Shown here: piece by piece, positions 41,433 through 50,343 of the stretch | Layout of the letters: each line of letters opens with the position of its first letter | How positions within the stretch are numbered: position 1 is the first letter of the stretch | NCBI GenBank assembly: GCA_016786585.1 | Contig: JAEUUI010000010.1 | Location: forward strand, 1-50,431 | Source: Cyclobacteriaceae bacterium | GTDB taxonomy: Bacteria; Bacteroidota; Bacteroidia; Cytophagales; Cyclobacteriaceae | Direction: 5' to 3' | DNA: 50,431 nt | Notes under the pieces: model-generated | What the model saw: only the letters and a program-made list of their open reading frames with translations | Told to the model about the DNA's origin: nothing | Databases searched by the model: none | Position numbers and translations under genes: made by a program

Positions 41433-43316
41433 ATGCATAAAATCAGCAAACTAACGCTAAAAAATTTCAAGTTTTTTCATGGAGATATCCCGATAAACTT
41501 TGAAAGAAAGAATGTGTTACTATACGGTGAAAATGGAAGCGGAAAAAGCTCAGTCTATTGGGGATTATATACATTTTTACAAAGCGTTTTTAAAACGGAT
41601 GAGGCACAGGTTCGGAAATATTTCGATGTAAGACATGAACAAAACTTAGTAAATCGCTTTGCCAGAGAAAATGCCGAAAGTGCAATAGTTGTAGAGTTTG
41701 AAGACGAGAGTCAATCCGTGACAAAAAAGCAAATCTCGCTTCGCACTATAAATACAAAGGTTGGAGGTCTCATAATCAATTGTAATCAATCAAGCGATTT
41801 TTTGAATTACAAATTACTTTCAAAGCTTTATGATTTTAGCAATAAAAGTCAGATTGATCTATTTCCGATCTTTGAAAGAGATATTCTTATGTTTATCAAT
41901 TTTGATTTGGAATATAGGCTTATTGACGGCACCGTTCAAAACAAGAATGCTGACAGTTGGTGGCAGTACCTAAAGCCCGGAATGAATCCAAGGCCAAGAA
42001 TGCATGATCCAGAATATCGGATTTTCTCTGAAAACATAAACAATTTCAATCGCGAGTTTAAAAAATATCTTTTCAAAATTATTGAAACGGCAAACGATTA
42101 TGTGCAAAAAGATTTTAAACAACCCTTCAAACTTAAGTTAGACTACAAAGACTGTACTTACGATGACTTTAAAAATGATGGTTCTACAGCTCGTAATCAC
42201 ATTACTGTTGCTCCGCAAATAACTCTAACTGTGGAGTTCCTCCACGAAAAATTAGTAGAAACTAAGAAGGATATTTTAAGACCTCAAACATTCCTGAACG
42301 AAGCCAGACTAACGACAATTGCACTTTCATTAAGATTTGCAATGTTGGATGAGAAGTATATTGAGATAGCACCTAAACTTCTTGTATTAGATGACTTGCT
42401 GATTAGTCTTGATATGAGCAATAGAGATATTGTTTTAGAGCTTATCATAAACAAGTTCAAGAAATATCAAATCATCATGATGACGCATGATCGAGCATTC
42501 TTTAATCTCATGAAGAAACGGATTGAGATTGACAAATGCTCTGAAGACTGGATCACTAAGGAAATTTACCATTCCGAAACAGATTCTGGAATCCCATATC
42601 CATTCATCCCTGACAATAAAGACTACCTTGATCAAGCTGAGAAATATCTTAAAGAGTTTGATTACCCAGCATGTGCAAATTACTTACGAAAGGAAACTGA
42701 ACGATTACTTAAAAGAATATTACCATCCAATAAAATTCTTGAAGTTAGAGAAGACGAACCAACTAGGGCATTACAACTAGATACACTTATCGACAATTTC
42801 AAATCACACTTCCTTCAATTTGACAGTGACTTTACACCATTCAAGAAACTAAAAGAACATAAAGATCTCCTGTTGAACCCCCTCTCCCACGACAACATAG
42901 ATTCACCTATTTACAAGCAAGAGCTGGTTGACATTATTGCTATTCTTAAAAAATTAAAACTATTGGAGTACAAACAAATAATTAACATTACTGGTGCAGT
43001 AGAGAATTTTATTTATTTAACAGAGACTGCTGCTGATGGAGAATTATGGCGTTACAAAATTCAGTTGAAAGAGAACCTTAGGGCTTTCAAAAGACTTGAT
43101 GGTATTTGGGCACTTAATAATCCCGAGTGTGTATTTGTAAAAAGAAGAAAAGAGTCTGATCAAACAATTGAAGACCTAAATAGAAATGCAAAACTAAATC
43201 ACGGTCATAATAATATAAGGCACAGATTGGGTATTGCAGATACTCCGAAAGTTGATATCATAAATAATCTATCCCTTAAGTCAGCAGAAAATGAATATTC
43301 ACCTATAGTAATTTAG
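41433..43316 (+). CDS. SMC/RecF-like AAA ATPase with C-terminal extension (HmaC-like)
   Basis: A 627-residue protein that starts two bases after the methylase stop. It has an ABC/SMC-type nucleotide site: Walker A GENGSGKSS (32-40), an alpha-helical insertion (about 90-270) and Walker B LLVLDDLLISLD (about 314-325), with the H-loop THDRAFF shortly after. The C-terminal 210 residues (about 395 onward) hold a repeat-like region, beginning EKYLKEFDYPACANYL, and have no motif that I can name; a HEPN-like helical bundle is possible but the catalytic R-x4-6-H was not seen. ABC ATPases of this kind partner with nucleases in several defence systems. Confidence 0.88.
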   Translation: MHKISKLTLKNFKFFHGDIPINFERKNVLLYGENGSGKSSVYWGLYTFLQSVFKTDEAQVRKYFDVRHEQNLVNRFARENAESAIVVEFEDESQSVTKKQISLRTINTKVGGLIINCNQSSDFLNYKLLSKLYDFSNKSQIDLFPIFERDILMFINFDLEYRLIDGTVQNKNADSWWQYLKPGMNPRPRMHDPEYRIFSENINNFNREFKKYLFKIIETANDYVQKDFKQPFKLKLDYKDCTYDDFKNDGSTARNHITVAPQITLTVEFLHEKLVETKKDILRPQTFLNEARLTTIALSLRFAMLDEKYIEIAPKLLVLDDLLISLDMSNRDIVLELIINKFKKYQIIMMTHDRAFFNLMKKRIEIDKCSEDWITKEIYHSETDSGIPYPFIPDNKDYLDQAEKYLKEFDYPACANYLRKETERLLKRILPSNKILEVREDEPTRALQLDTLIDNFKSHFLQFDSDFTPFKKLKEHKDLLLNPLSHDNIDSPIYKQELVDIIAILKKLKLLEYKQIINITGAVENFIYLTETAADGELWRYKIQLKENLRAFKRLDGIWALNNPECVFVKRRKESDQTIEDLNRNAKLNHGHNNIRHRLGIADTPKVDIINNLSLKSAENEYSPIVI

Positions 43317-43328
43317 ATACACTTCCCG

Positions 43329-46300
43329 CTATTCAAATTTATTAGTCACTCCAATAATACAAGCTGCAATCTTATTATCAATGCTCTCAACTTTATGGCA
43401 GTTATCTAAAATGTGTTGAAGAGTTTTATTAGTCAAATTCAGTTTCCGCCAATTGTCCTTCAAACTGTTCAGGTTAAGTGCCTTCCTTCTGTTCATTCGC
43501 TTCGCCCTTTTATCGTTCAGTAATGGTTGTAAAATCCCCAGCCAAAGCTCCGACAAAGAATAAAAGTCTGTAATCTCATCTTTGATTGATTCGTTAAACA
43601 ACGAAAAATTGCTATTAAGTAACCTCCTTGTCTCGGGGTCTTTAGCACCTTTCTCAATTCTCTGTTTTAGTATAAACTCTGCCACCGTCAACGCCCTTCG
43701 TCTTTTTTCAGGTAACAAAATTCTTTCATACCCCCTGAACTGCTTTAAAAAACTATCCAGAATGGTTTGATCCCACTTCAGGCGATTACTTTCAATTAGT
43801 GGTAAATAATCGTTTAACTTTTTTGAAACTTCAATAAAGTTGCTGGTAGGCTTCTTACCCAGTTCCATAAAAATCCATTTTGGAGATTCTTTCGCACTGC
43901 CTCGCGTTGTTATAAAGCACCAGCTACTTTTTGATTGATAGAACGAAACCTGCGTACGTACCTGTGCTGTTACATCCCGCATCAACTCATACAGATTGTC
44001 GTCAATAAACTTTTCCTTTAGCTGCTCAATCGGACTAAAGAAATTATTTGATCCTTCCCATCCCTTTTCGCCCTTCCACTCTTCAAGTTCCCGCTGCATC
44101 GCGTTAATATCATCTACATTATCAAAATGCCGATCTCTTAATTCAACCGGAATCTGAAAGTTCCCACCGATTGTTGAGTTTACAAATACTGACGTGTTTA
44201 TTAATCTCTTGTCCCCTTTCAAAGAATATTCATCGTCATCATTGGGCCATAATACTTCAATACTGTCATGATTTGTATCCATGCGATCGATCCTGCCAAT
44301 CCGTTGCTCAACGAGGCGAATCACGGATGGCAAATCCAAAAGTATAAGCGAAGAAGCTCCCTGAAGATTGACGCCTTCCGACATCATATCCGAACAGAAA
44401 ATGACCGTATTTGTATGCGTTGTTCCGGAAGAGCAAATCTTCAAAACCTTCTCCAACACTGACTTGTTTGAACCAGAGGCAACAAATGAATTAATATTAG
44501 ATTTTTCCTTTAAGACACTATTCAGATAATCCAGGGTTATAACCTTGCTATCAAAAGCAACCACAATTCCATGGTCATCCAGCATTTTGATGATCCGATT
44601 CACTTTACTCTCTTCCCGTTTAGTGGACAATGTTTCTGTTAACGCCAAGATTTCTTCATACACTTTTATCTCACGGTCACAGGCTCTTTCATATTCCTCT
44701 GGTGAGGTGAGCCAGGATTCAAAATGAGAACTTTCAAATTTTAATTCAGGCTTGCGCTCTTTTAGTTTTGTTATCGTATTGATAACATTACCTGTATCAT
44801 CTTTAGGAGTCTTAACATGGTAGTTAACCTTCACATAGTCTGTACCCCTTAGGTATTCAATGAGCGCCATCTTGGATGATCTCAAGCATGCTCTGACGTT
44901 ATAAATGGATAGATTCTTTGCCCCTTCAATTCGTTGCTTTATGTACTTTTTCTTATCATCCTCTGTACGGATAACATAATCAGGGGGATCAAACTTTTGT
45001 AAGTAATGAATGCCCTTCAACTTTTTACAGCTTGCTGAAATCTGTTTGACAATCTCAATATCCTGAGCAGTTTCACCCGTTTTATAGGTCTTATTATTAA
45101 CAGAAGGGAATCGACAATTCTTACCTAATCTATTTTTATACCTGTCCGGATTTTTATCAATTGCCAGGTTCAATTGAGACTTTGTTCTTCGAACAAGAAA
45201 ATTATCAACAAAGCTTCTTAGCCTTTCACGATCCTCTGCCTTTATTTCTTTCAACCCGCCTTCTTTGATGGCCTTGTAGTGTTCGAAGTCAACATCTGAC
45301 AAATTATCAATGTCAAGCAGCTCAATGATTCTGATAAGATCATCCAGCCTTTTATTGACTGGGGTGGCGGTAATTAAAACCTTATAGTCTGCGCTATTAC
45401 CACTGAGATTTTTACTTCTTTTGGAGAAGGGATTTAACAGGTTGTGAGCTTCATCTACTGCTAGCAGATTGGATAACTTTAATTCCTTAACGATATCTTT
45501 CAGTTTATCCTCAGGTGCACTACTGAGCATCCCGATTGATTGTAACCGATAGTTATAGAAATCAAAGTTCTTGAATTCAGTCTCCCAGTTATTCTTTACA
45601 ATTGGTGGCGAGATTAACAAAAAGCTAGATTTAACTTTTTCACCTGACTGCCACAACCAATAGATAAATGAAATAATAATAGCAGAACACATTTTAGTTT
45701 TACCTGATCCGGTTGGATCGGCAATAAGAACATTGCCCTTGTCGATAAGAATATTTATCGCCTCTATTAAGCCTTGATACTGGGATGGCCAAAATTTTTC
45801 CGGTTCTAATTTCTCCAGGAAATCATTCTGACTAGAAAACCATTTGCCTTCCAGAATTTCTGCTATTCCTCTAGCCAATGCTTCTTGCCAAGTAACATCC
45901 GCCAATAATTGTTTTAATAGATCAACAAATTCTTTGTTGTAATCTCTGCCTTCAGAAAAGAAGTTATCCGCAATCTTCTTTATGTCTTCATAGTTTTGCT
46001 CGGTGTGCGCAACTCTGATATTAGCTTCTTGCTGAATTTCAAGCCCTTGTTTACTAAAATTTGAAGAGCCTAAAGTGGCATACTCTTCCCCCACGTAAAT
46101 CTTAGCATGAGATTTCTTAGTGTATCTCATCCAGACTTTGTTCTTCTCAAACTTATCAATTATACCCAGAACGGATGATCCCAGATAAAGTGATATGCCT
46201 TTCGTAAGCCAGTATTCACGAATATCCAGATCGACATAATTAAAAGGATACTTACTCCTTTTCCGAACAATAGGATCATTGCCTAAAAGAATTCTAACCT

Positions 46301-46526
46301 GCTTAAGATTATCAAACTTAGTAGTACCAAACGCTTCAACTATCTTCGAAAGAGAAGTAAACCCCGTAACGATTAGAAATTCTTTTGATCCGAGAAGATC
46401 CTCTTCAAGAATGGTATTAACTTTCTTGCCTGAATCTTGAATGTTTAAAGGAAATTTCTCCTGATCCGGCCACTTTTTGTGGTCGTAGTCGAAATCTAAC
46501 TGATCAAGTTGTTTCTTTCTTCTCAT
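43329..46526 (-). CDS. second PLD-domain SNF2-type helicase
   Basis: A 1065-residue protein similar in layout but not in sequence to the 34583 helicase. N-terminal PLD-like half-site: SHAKIYVGEEYA with H140-x-K142 and GSSNFSKQG (153-161). Helicase motifs: Walker A DPTGSGKTK (270-278), DEAH (358-361), TATPVNK (386-392), and VEQRIGRIDRM (about 738-748). An insertion of mixed helices separates the two RecA-like domains. It is on the minus strand, 172 bp downstream of the RecB-like gene, so the two probably form a separate unit. Function is inferred to be DNA-dependent ATPase-linked restriction. Confidence 0.88.
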   Translation of the reverse strand: MRRKKQLDQLDFDYDHKKWPDQEKFPLNIQDSGKKVNTILEEDLLGSKEFLIVTGFTSLSKIVEAFGTTKFDNLKQVRILLGNDPIVRKRSKYPFNYVDLDIREYWLTKGISLYLGSSVLGIIDKFEKNKVWMRYTKKSHAKIYVGEEYATLGSSNFSKQGLEIQQEANIRVAHTEQNYEDIKKIADNFFSEGRDYNKEFVDLLKQLLADVTWQEALARGIAEILEGKWFSSQNDFLEKLEPEKFWPSQYQGLIEAINILIDKGNVLIADPTGSGKTKMCSAIIISFIYWLWQSGEKVKSSFLLISPPIVKNNWETEFKNFDFYNYRLQSIGMLSSAPEDKLKDIVKELKLSNLLAVDEAHNLLNPFSKRSKNLSGNSADYKVLITATPVNKRLDDLIRIIELLDIDNLSDVDFEHYKAIKEGGLKEIKAEDRERLRSFVDNFLVRRTKSQLNLAIDKNPDRYKNRLGKNCRFPSVNNKTYKTGETAQDIEIVKQISASCKKLKGIHYLQKFDPPDYVIRTEDDKKKYIKQRIEGAKNLSIYNVRACLRSSKMALIEYLRGTDYVKVNYHVKTPKDDTGNVINTITKLKERKPELKFESSHFESWLTSPEEYERACDREIKVYEEILALTETLSTKREESKVNRIIKMLDDHGIVVAFDSKVITLDYLNSVLKEKSNINSFVASGSNKSVLEKVLKICSSGTTHTNTVIFCSDMMSEGVNLQGASSLILLDLPSVIRLVEQRIGRIDRMDTNHDSIEVLWPNDDDEYSLKGDKRLINTSVFVNSTIGGNFQIPVELRDRHFDNVDDINAMQRELEEWKGEKGWEGSNNFFSPIEQLKEKFIDDNLYELMRDVTAQVRTQVSFYQSKSSWCFITTRGSAKESPKWIFMELGKKPTSNFIEVSKKLNDYLPLIESNRLKWDQTILDSFLKQFRGYERILLPEKRRRALTVAEFILKQRIEKGAKDPETRRLLNSNFSLFNESIKDEITDFYSLSELWLGILQPLLNDKRAKRMNRRKALNLNSLKDNWRKLNLTNKTLQHILDNCHKVESIDNKIAACIIGVTNKFE

Positions 46527-46698
46527 TCGGGGGTAGACTGAGATTATAGAATTCCTAAGTTAAGAAATAATGGACAGACACTAACAGGAAGTTGGAATAA
46601 CTCCTAGTTAACTTTAGATTGAGTTTTGGCGCAAAAAAACTTCTACGACAGCCCCTACAGGCAAATTGAAATTTTTTGAGTTATACTTTTTTTTGAGA

Positions 46699-49600
46699 TT
46701 AGCTTATCGCAACAACTTTTGCAAGTTCCTTGTACCTGCACAACGCGTTTGCCAATTTCATTTGATGAAGAGTTTTACATTGTGGTTCGAAGATGGCAGG
46801 ATTAGCCACGAGAATGCAAGTTGCTTTAGCCCGACTAGTTGCAACATTTAACCGGTTCATAGTATAAAGGAAGTTCATTCCCCTGGGAGCATCTTCTGCT
46901 GAGGAACTTGTCATAGAATAGATCACTACCGGTTTCTCGCGTCCTTGAAACTTATCAACGGTACCCACAGCTATGTCTGGGAGTTTTTCAGAAAGAGCAG
47001 CCACTTGAATGTTATAGGGTGCAACGATGAGGATGTCTTCCTTGTTAAGCGCGCGGGTTTTATCATTAGTATCTGTCCATTTCCCAGTCTTCAATAAATT
47101 CGCAACGATTTTTACTATTTGCGTCACCTCTTCCTCGGCATAATTCTGATTACCTATGTGGTTGGAGGGAACGTAAAACAAACCTGCGCCATCGAATTGC
47201 GTACCTCCAGAAATTCTTTGCTTCTCTAGACCGGGAGCTGCTGAAAGTTTTCCCTCATAAAAAATCTCAGAAGTAAACTCAGCGATTGCCGGGTGGATGC
47301 GATGTGTAATACTCAAGAAAATGCCACGATCAACAGGAATTGTTTGATTGCCATCCATGAGATATGTTAGCGCAGCAACATCACTTCCCTCTGGATGAGC
47401 ACCACGTTGAGGTTGTTCAAGCTGTTGCGGATCTCCGAGTAAGATGAGATTCTTCACTGGCTTTGAAACAGCTAAAGCTTGTGTGAGTGCCATCTGACCA
47501 GCTTCATCAATAAATAAGTAATCAATGTTTTCATTTAACACAATACTAGCCCAAAGCCAGGCTGTTCCTCCTACTACATGATTATTTTGAATTGCTTGCG
47601 GAATCTTCTTTCCATCGATAACCTGATTGACCCAGGAAGGCATGTCACTTATTTTATTTGTGACCTTGTGTGTAAATGAAATTGGATAGTTTTCCTTTGC
47701 AGCAAGCTCATGCACCTTTTCGAATAAAGTCGTGATTACCCTATGACTGATGGCCGTTACTCCTATTTTCTTACCTGCTTTATGAAGTGCAATGATCATT
47801 CTTGCTCCGGTTGTAGTTTTACCACTTCCAGGAGGTCCCTGAATTGGTAAAATGCTCTTATTAAGCTTTAACGCAATTTGAATGGCTGCGTCTGCGGCTG
47901 ACTGGTTCTTGCTTATTTCTATTACGGATTCATTGTTTTGCAAAACGGGGCTCCGTTTCATTAATAAATCCTTGGCTGCATGGTATTTGAATTCCCTCAC
48001 AAAACCATTCTCATCAATCTCAGCTGCAACATCCATCACTGCACGCCATAGGACTTTTGGACTAATGATATCGTATTCATGAACAGCAGTTGGATGAATA
48101 TCTTTAGACTCCTCAGTCTTTTTTATGTTCACTGTTTCATTTTCAAGAGATATAGATTCCACAGTTCCGATCACTTTGATGGTCTTATCGTCATCGCTAT
48201 GGACATTAACCTCCACAAGTCGATCTCCTTTCTTAAGTCCAACTTCCTGCGATGGATATTTGTATTGATGCAGTGGCATACTTTCCGAGGGCTTGATGGG
48301 AAGTGATTTAACAAATTCCAGTCCTGCGATTGCACTTCGTTCTCCTATGAGTTCTTCATAGTCCATTGAATGGACACGAAAATATTCCCACCAAGCACTT
48401 TTGTTTTCTCTTCTGAAGTAGTCTACCTGATGTGCTAATAGCCATAATGACTTGTGCTCAGGAGACCAGTTGGTTCGATCTTCAGGTAGTTTTTTTAACA
48501 GATCAGTAAAGATTGCTTTCGCTCGATTTTCCATTTGAGTCAGTTCTGGATCAGGCTCAGGTTGACGAGGAAGCGGGCGTTTGAAAGGAATGCCTTTATC
48601 AATCAATGTTGTTCGAAATTCTTCAAGCCATTGATGCAAAGCTCCCGTTGCACGACAATCGTCTTCATTGTATTCCGTTACTGTATTCAACGTTTCTTTC
48701 GCCAGTTTATTGACTTCATTCAGTTCGAGTGCACACTCAACATTTTTCCGAGCGATACTTGCTATTGGGAGATCTATCTTTCGCTTATAGGGAGTTAACT
48801 CTTCCAATGTTTTAAGCGAGTAGTGCTCCACACTAGCTAGTAAAGCTTCTTTAACGATAGCATGCAAGTCAACGAATTTATTCTCGCGCAATAACTGATC
48901 AACATCCTGTTCATACACTGCGTGCACAGAGGCCAGCCTTTTTACTGCGGAAGGATCGTAAGCAGCAAAATGGTAAATATGAAACTTGGGGTACTTTTTC
49001 CATTGCCCAATGACGAACTCCATGAATTCCATGAACGCTTGTTTTTCCTGGAGTTTATTGGTAGCCCAATGGTTCTTATATTCTAGAACCCCGGAAGCAT
49101 TCTTTTTCGTGTAACCTAAAATGTATTCGAGTCCGCCATCGGGAAAATAGGGATCACCTTCAATATCGAAATAAAGATCTCCCATGTTTGGTTCTGGAAG
49201 ACGATTGAACCCACGCTCATCTTCTATCGGTAGCGATTCATATAGCAAGGATTTTTCAATACGCCCTTTAAGTTGAATCTTAGCCTGTTTTTGTTTCTTA
49301 AGAAACGTTTCCCTGTTGCCTCGTAAGGGAATCTTTATGTCATCGGTGATAGCAAAGCCTTCAAGTGTTTGAATAGTCTGCTTATGAAGCTCTTGTATAT
49401 GCAAGGTTCTTATACCGGCAACTAGAGATAGGTGATCATCTGCATGACGTTTTTTATCGCAAACCACCCACCATTTACAAATAGAGCATTGTGGTACTGG
49501 TTCGGGATATGTTTCCAGATCAGACCCAGACATGATCAACTCAAAGTTTTTTTTGACTGATCTATAGTAAGCCTGATAATCATGAAAGAAGTAGTCGTCT

Positions 49601-50115
49601 TTAGGAAAATCGCGACCAGGTTTCACTACCCACATTCTTAAAGGTACTGTGCCCTGAAGTTCTCCAACCAGTTCCGTATATAATGATAGCTGAAGAATTG
49701 TTACTGCACGTGTTGTTTGAGATAGTTTAGTATCCTGAACTTCATAAGACCAGTTTCCGAACCTGCTTTTGCCAGGGACTTTGATTAAAATATCAGCATG
49801 ACCAATCCAGAGATTTGATTGAAGCATAGCCTGAACGATTATATCTACACCTTCCTTCATTGCATCAACTACCTGAGTTGTTGGTTGACCTTTCAAATTG
49901 ATAACATTCAGCCCTTGATCAATTAGATGCTTTACGTAAGCATCTTCATGCTCTTGACCACGAATCATGAGCACTTGGAGCGAAGGGTCATACCAGTTTG
50001 GTTTATCTAGCTCCTTTCGAGCAGCCTTACGATTCAATTGGGTAAGGTGTGCACAGCCGATGTGGTTGGACAGGTCGGTAGCAGCGAGTTCGAACTGTTT
50101 ATTAAGATATTGCAT
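46699..50115 (-). CDS. TM0106-family RecB-like nuclease/RNase H-like/SF1 helicase fusion
   Basis: A 1138-residue protein. N-terminal RecB/Cas4-like nuclease (1-230): D108, E125-x-x-D128-x-K130 (EVQDTK) and cysteines C21, C210, C213, C219, a pattern seen in iron-sulfur cluster nucleases. Next is an RNase H-like exonuclease-type domain (about 315-500) starting with GDLYFDIEGDPYF. The C-terminal half is an SF1 (UPF1/DNA2-type) helicase: Walker A GPPGSGKT (about 758-765), DEAGQ (about 867-871), GDPQQL, and FQGREKPVVIYSMT. It is the most distal cargo gene, next to attR. Substrate and partners are unknown; a defence or DNA-processing role is inferred. Confidence 0.9.
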   Translation of the reverse strand: MQYLNKQFELAATDLSNHIGCAHLTQLNRKAARKELDKPNWYDPSLQVLMIRGQEHEDAYVKHLIDQGLNVINLKGQPTTQVVDAMKEGVDIIVQAMLQSNLWIGHADILIKVPGKSRFGNWSYEVQDTKLSQTTRAVTILQLSLYTELVGELQGTVPLRMWVVKPGRDFPKDDYFFHDYQAYYRSVKKNFELIMSGSDLETYPEPVPQCSICKWWVVCDKKRHADDHLSLVAGIRTLHIQELHKQTIQTLEGFAITDDIKIPLRGNRETFLKKQKQAKIQLKGRIEKSLLYESLPIEDERGFNRLPEPNMGDLYFDIEGDPYFPDGGLEYILGYTKKNASGVLEYKNHWATNKLQEKQAFMEFMEFVIGQWKKYPKFHIYHFAAYDPSAVKRLASVHAVYEQDVDQLLRENKFVDLHAIVKEALLASVEHYSLKTLEELTPYKRKIDLPIASIARKNVECALELNEVNKLAKETLNTVTEYNEDDCRATGALHQWLEEFRTTLIDKGIPFKRPLPRQPEPDPELTQMENRAKAIFTDLLKKLPEDRTNWSPEHKSLWLLAHQVDYFRRENKSAWWEYFRVHSMDYEELIGERSAIAGLEFVKSLPIKPSESMPLHQYKYPSQEVGLKKGDRLVEVNVHSDDDKTIKVIGTVESISLENETVNIKKTEESKDIHPTAVHEYDIISPKVLWRAVMDVAAEIDENGFVREFKYHAAKDLLMKRSPVLQNNESVIEISKNQSAADAAIQIALKLNKSILPIQGPPGSGKTTTGARMIIALHKAGKKIGVTAISHRVITTLFEKVHELAAKENYPISFTHKVTNKISDMPSWVNQVIDGKKIPQAIQNNHVVGGTAWLWASIVLNENIDYLFIDEAGQMALTQALAVSKPVKNLILLGDPQQLEQPQRGAHPEGSDVAALTYLMDGNQTIPVDRGIFLSITHRIHPAIAEFTSEIFYEGKLSAAPGLEKQRISGGTQFDGAGLFYVPSNHIGNQNYAEEEVTQIVKIVANLLKTGKWTDTNDKTRALNKEDILIVAPYNIQVAALSEKLPDIAVGTVDKFQGREKPVVIYSMTSSSAEDAPRGMNFLYTMNRLNVATSRAKATCILVANPAIFEPQCKTLHQMKLANALCRYKELAKVVAIS

Positions 50116-50157
50116 ACGAAGGGGTCGAAATGAGGCATACGAAGTTTGAAATTTAAA

Positions 50158-50174
50158 ATGACAACGCGTGTCAT
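50158..50174. promoter_or_regulatory. operator-like palindrome upstream of the RecB-like gene
   Basis: ATGACAACGCGTGTCAT has 6-bp inverted arms (ATGACA/TGTCAT) around ACGCG. It lies 43 bp upstream of the gene start at 50115 and about 120 bp from attR. GCATACGAAG also occurs twice, at 50112 and 50135. Regulatory or recombinase-binding roles are both possible. Confidence 0.45.
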
Positions 50175-50290
50175 CATTCTAAAATCTTTTCTATTAAAAG
50201 GACCCTATCTGACTGACTTTGTGATGTATTGTATCTCAGCAAAAACCGCTCAAACGCTTCAAATCCTCAATAAATTGGTTCGAGATTCTC

Positions 50291-50305
50291 CCTGCCAGGG
50301 CTACC
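50291..50305 (+). repeat. right attachment site core (attR)
   Basis: CCTGCCAGGGCTACC, an exact copy of the 3' end of tRNA-Arg at 25457-25471. It is preceded by GGTTCGAGATTCTC, which resembles the tRNA T arm with a 5-bp insertion, and followed by AGACC, so that the original chromosome would have read ...GGCTACCAGACC. Confidence 0.85.
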
Positions 50306-50310
50306 AGACC

Positions 50311-50343
50311 GGAAAGGCCGAGAATTTCTCGGTCTTTCCTTTG
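50311..50343 (+). terminator. original tRNA-Arg terminator, displaced by the element
   Basis: GGAAAGGCCGAGAA (50311-50324) pairs with TTCTCGGTCTTTCC (50326-50339), followed by TTT. On excision it would lie directly behind tRNA-Arg. The remaining 88 bp to the window end show no gene. Confidence 0.75.

Larger units (their letters stand above)
25457..50305. mobile_element. integrative mobilizable element carrying a defence island
   Basis: The interval runs from the 3' end of tRNA-Arg to a perfect copy of its last 15 bp. Immediately inside the left end are a large serine recombinase, a small accessory gene, a relaxase and a MobC-like gene. No type IV secretion, coupling ATPase or replication protein is visible, so it should be mobilizable rather than self-transmissible. 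The rest is restriction, helicase, methylase and ATPase cargo. Base composition looks more AT-rich than the flanking chromosome by eye. Size is about 24.8 kb core to core. Confidence 0.85.

Noticed and set aside
34583-43316. Assignment of the operon to DISARM or BREX
   Set aside because: The diagnostic DrmA/DrmB or BrxA/BrxB/BrxC/PglZ genes are absent; PLD, SNF2 and PglX-like parts alone do not establish either system.
43329-46526. Second helicase as a duplicated copy of the 34583 helicase
   Set aside because: Both have the same layout, but the motif-flanking sequences differ too much by eye for a recent duplication.
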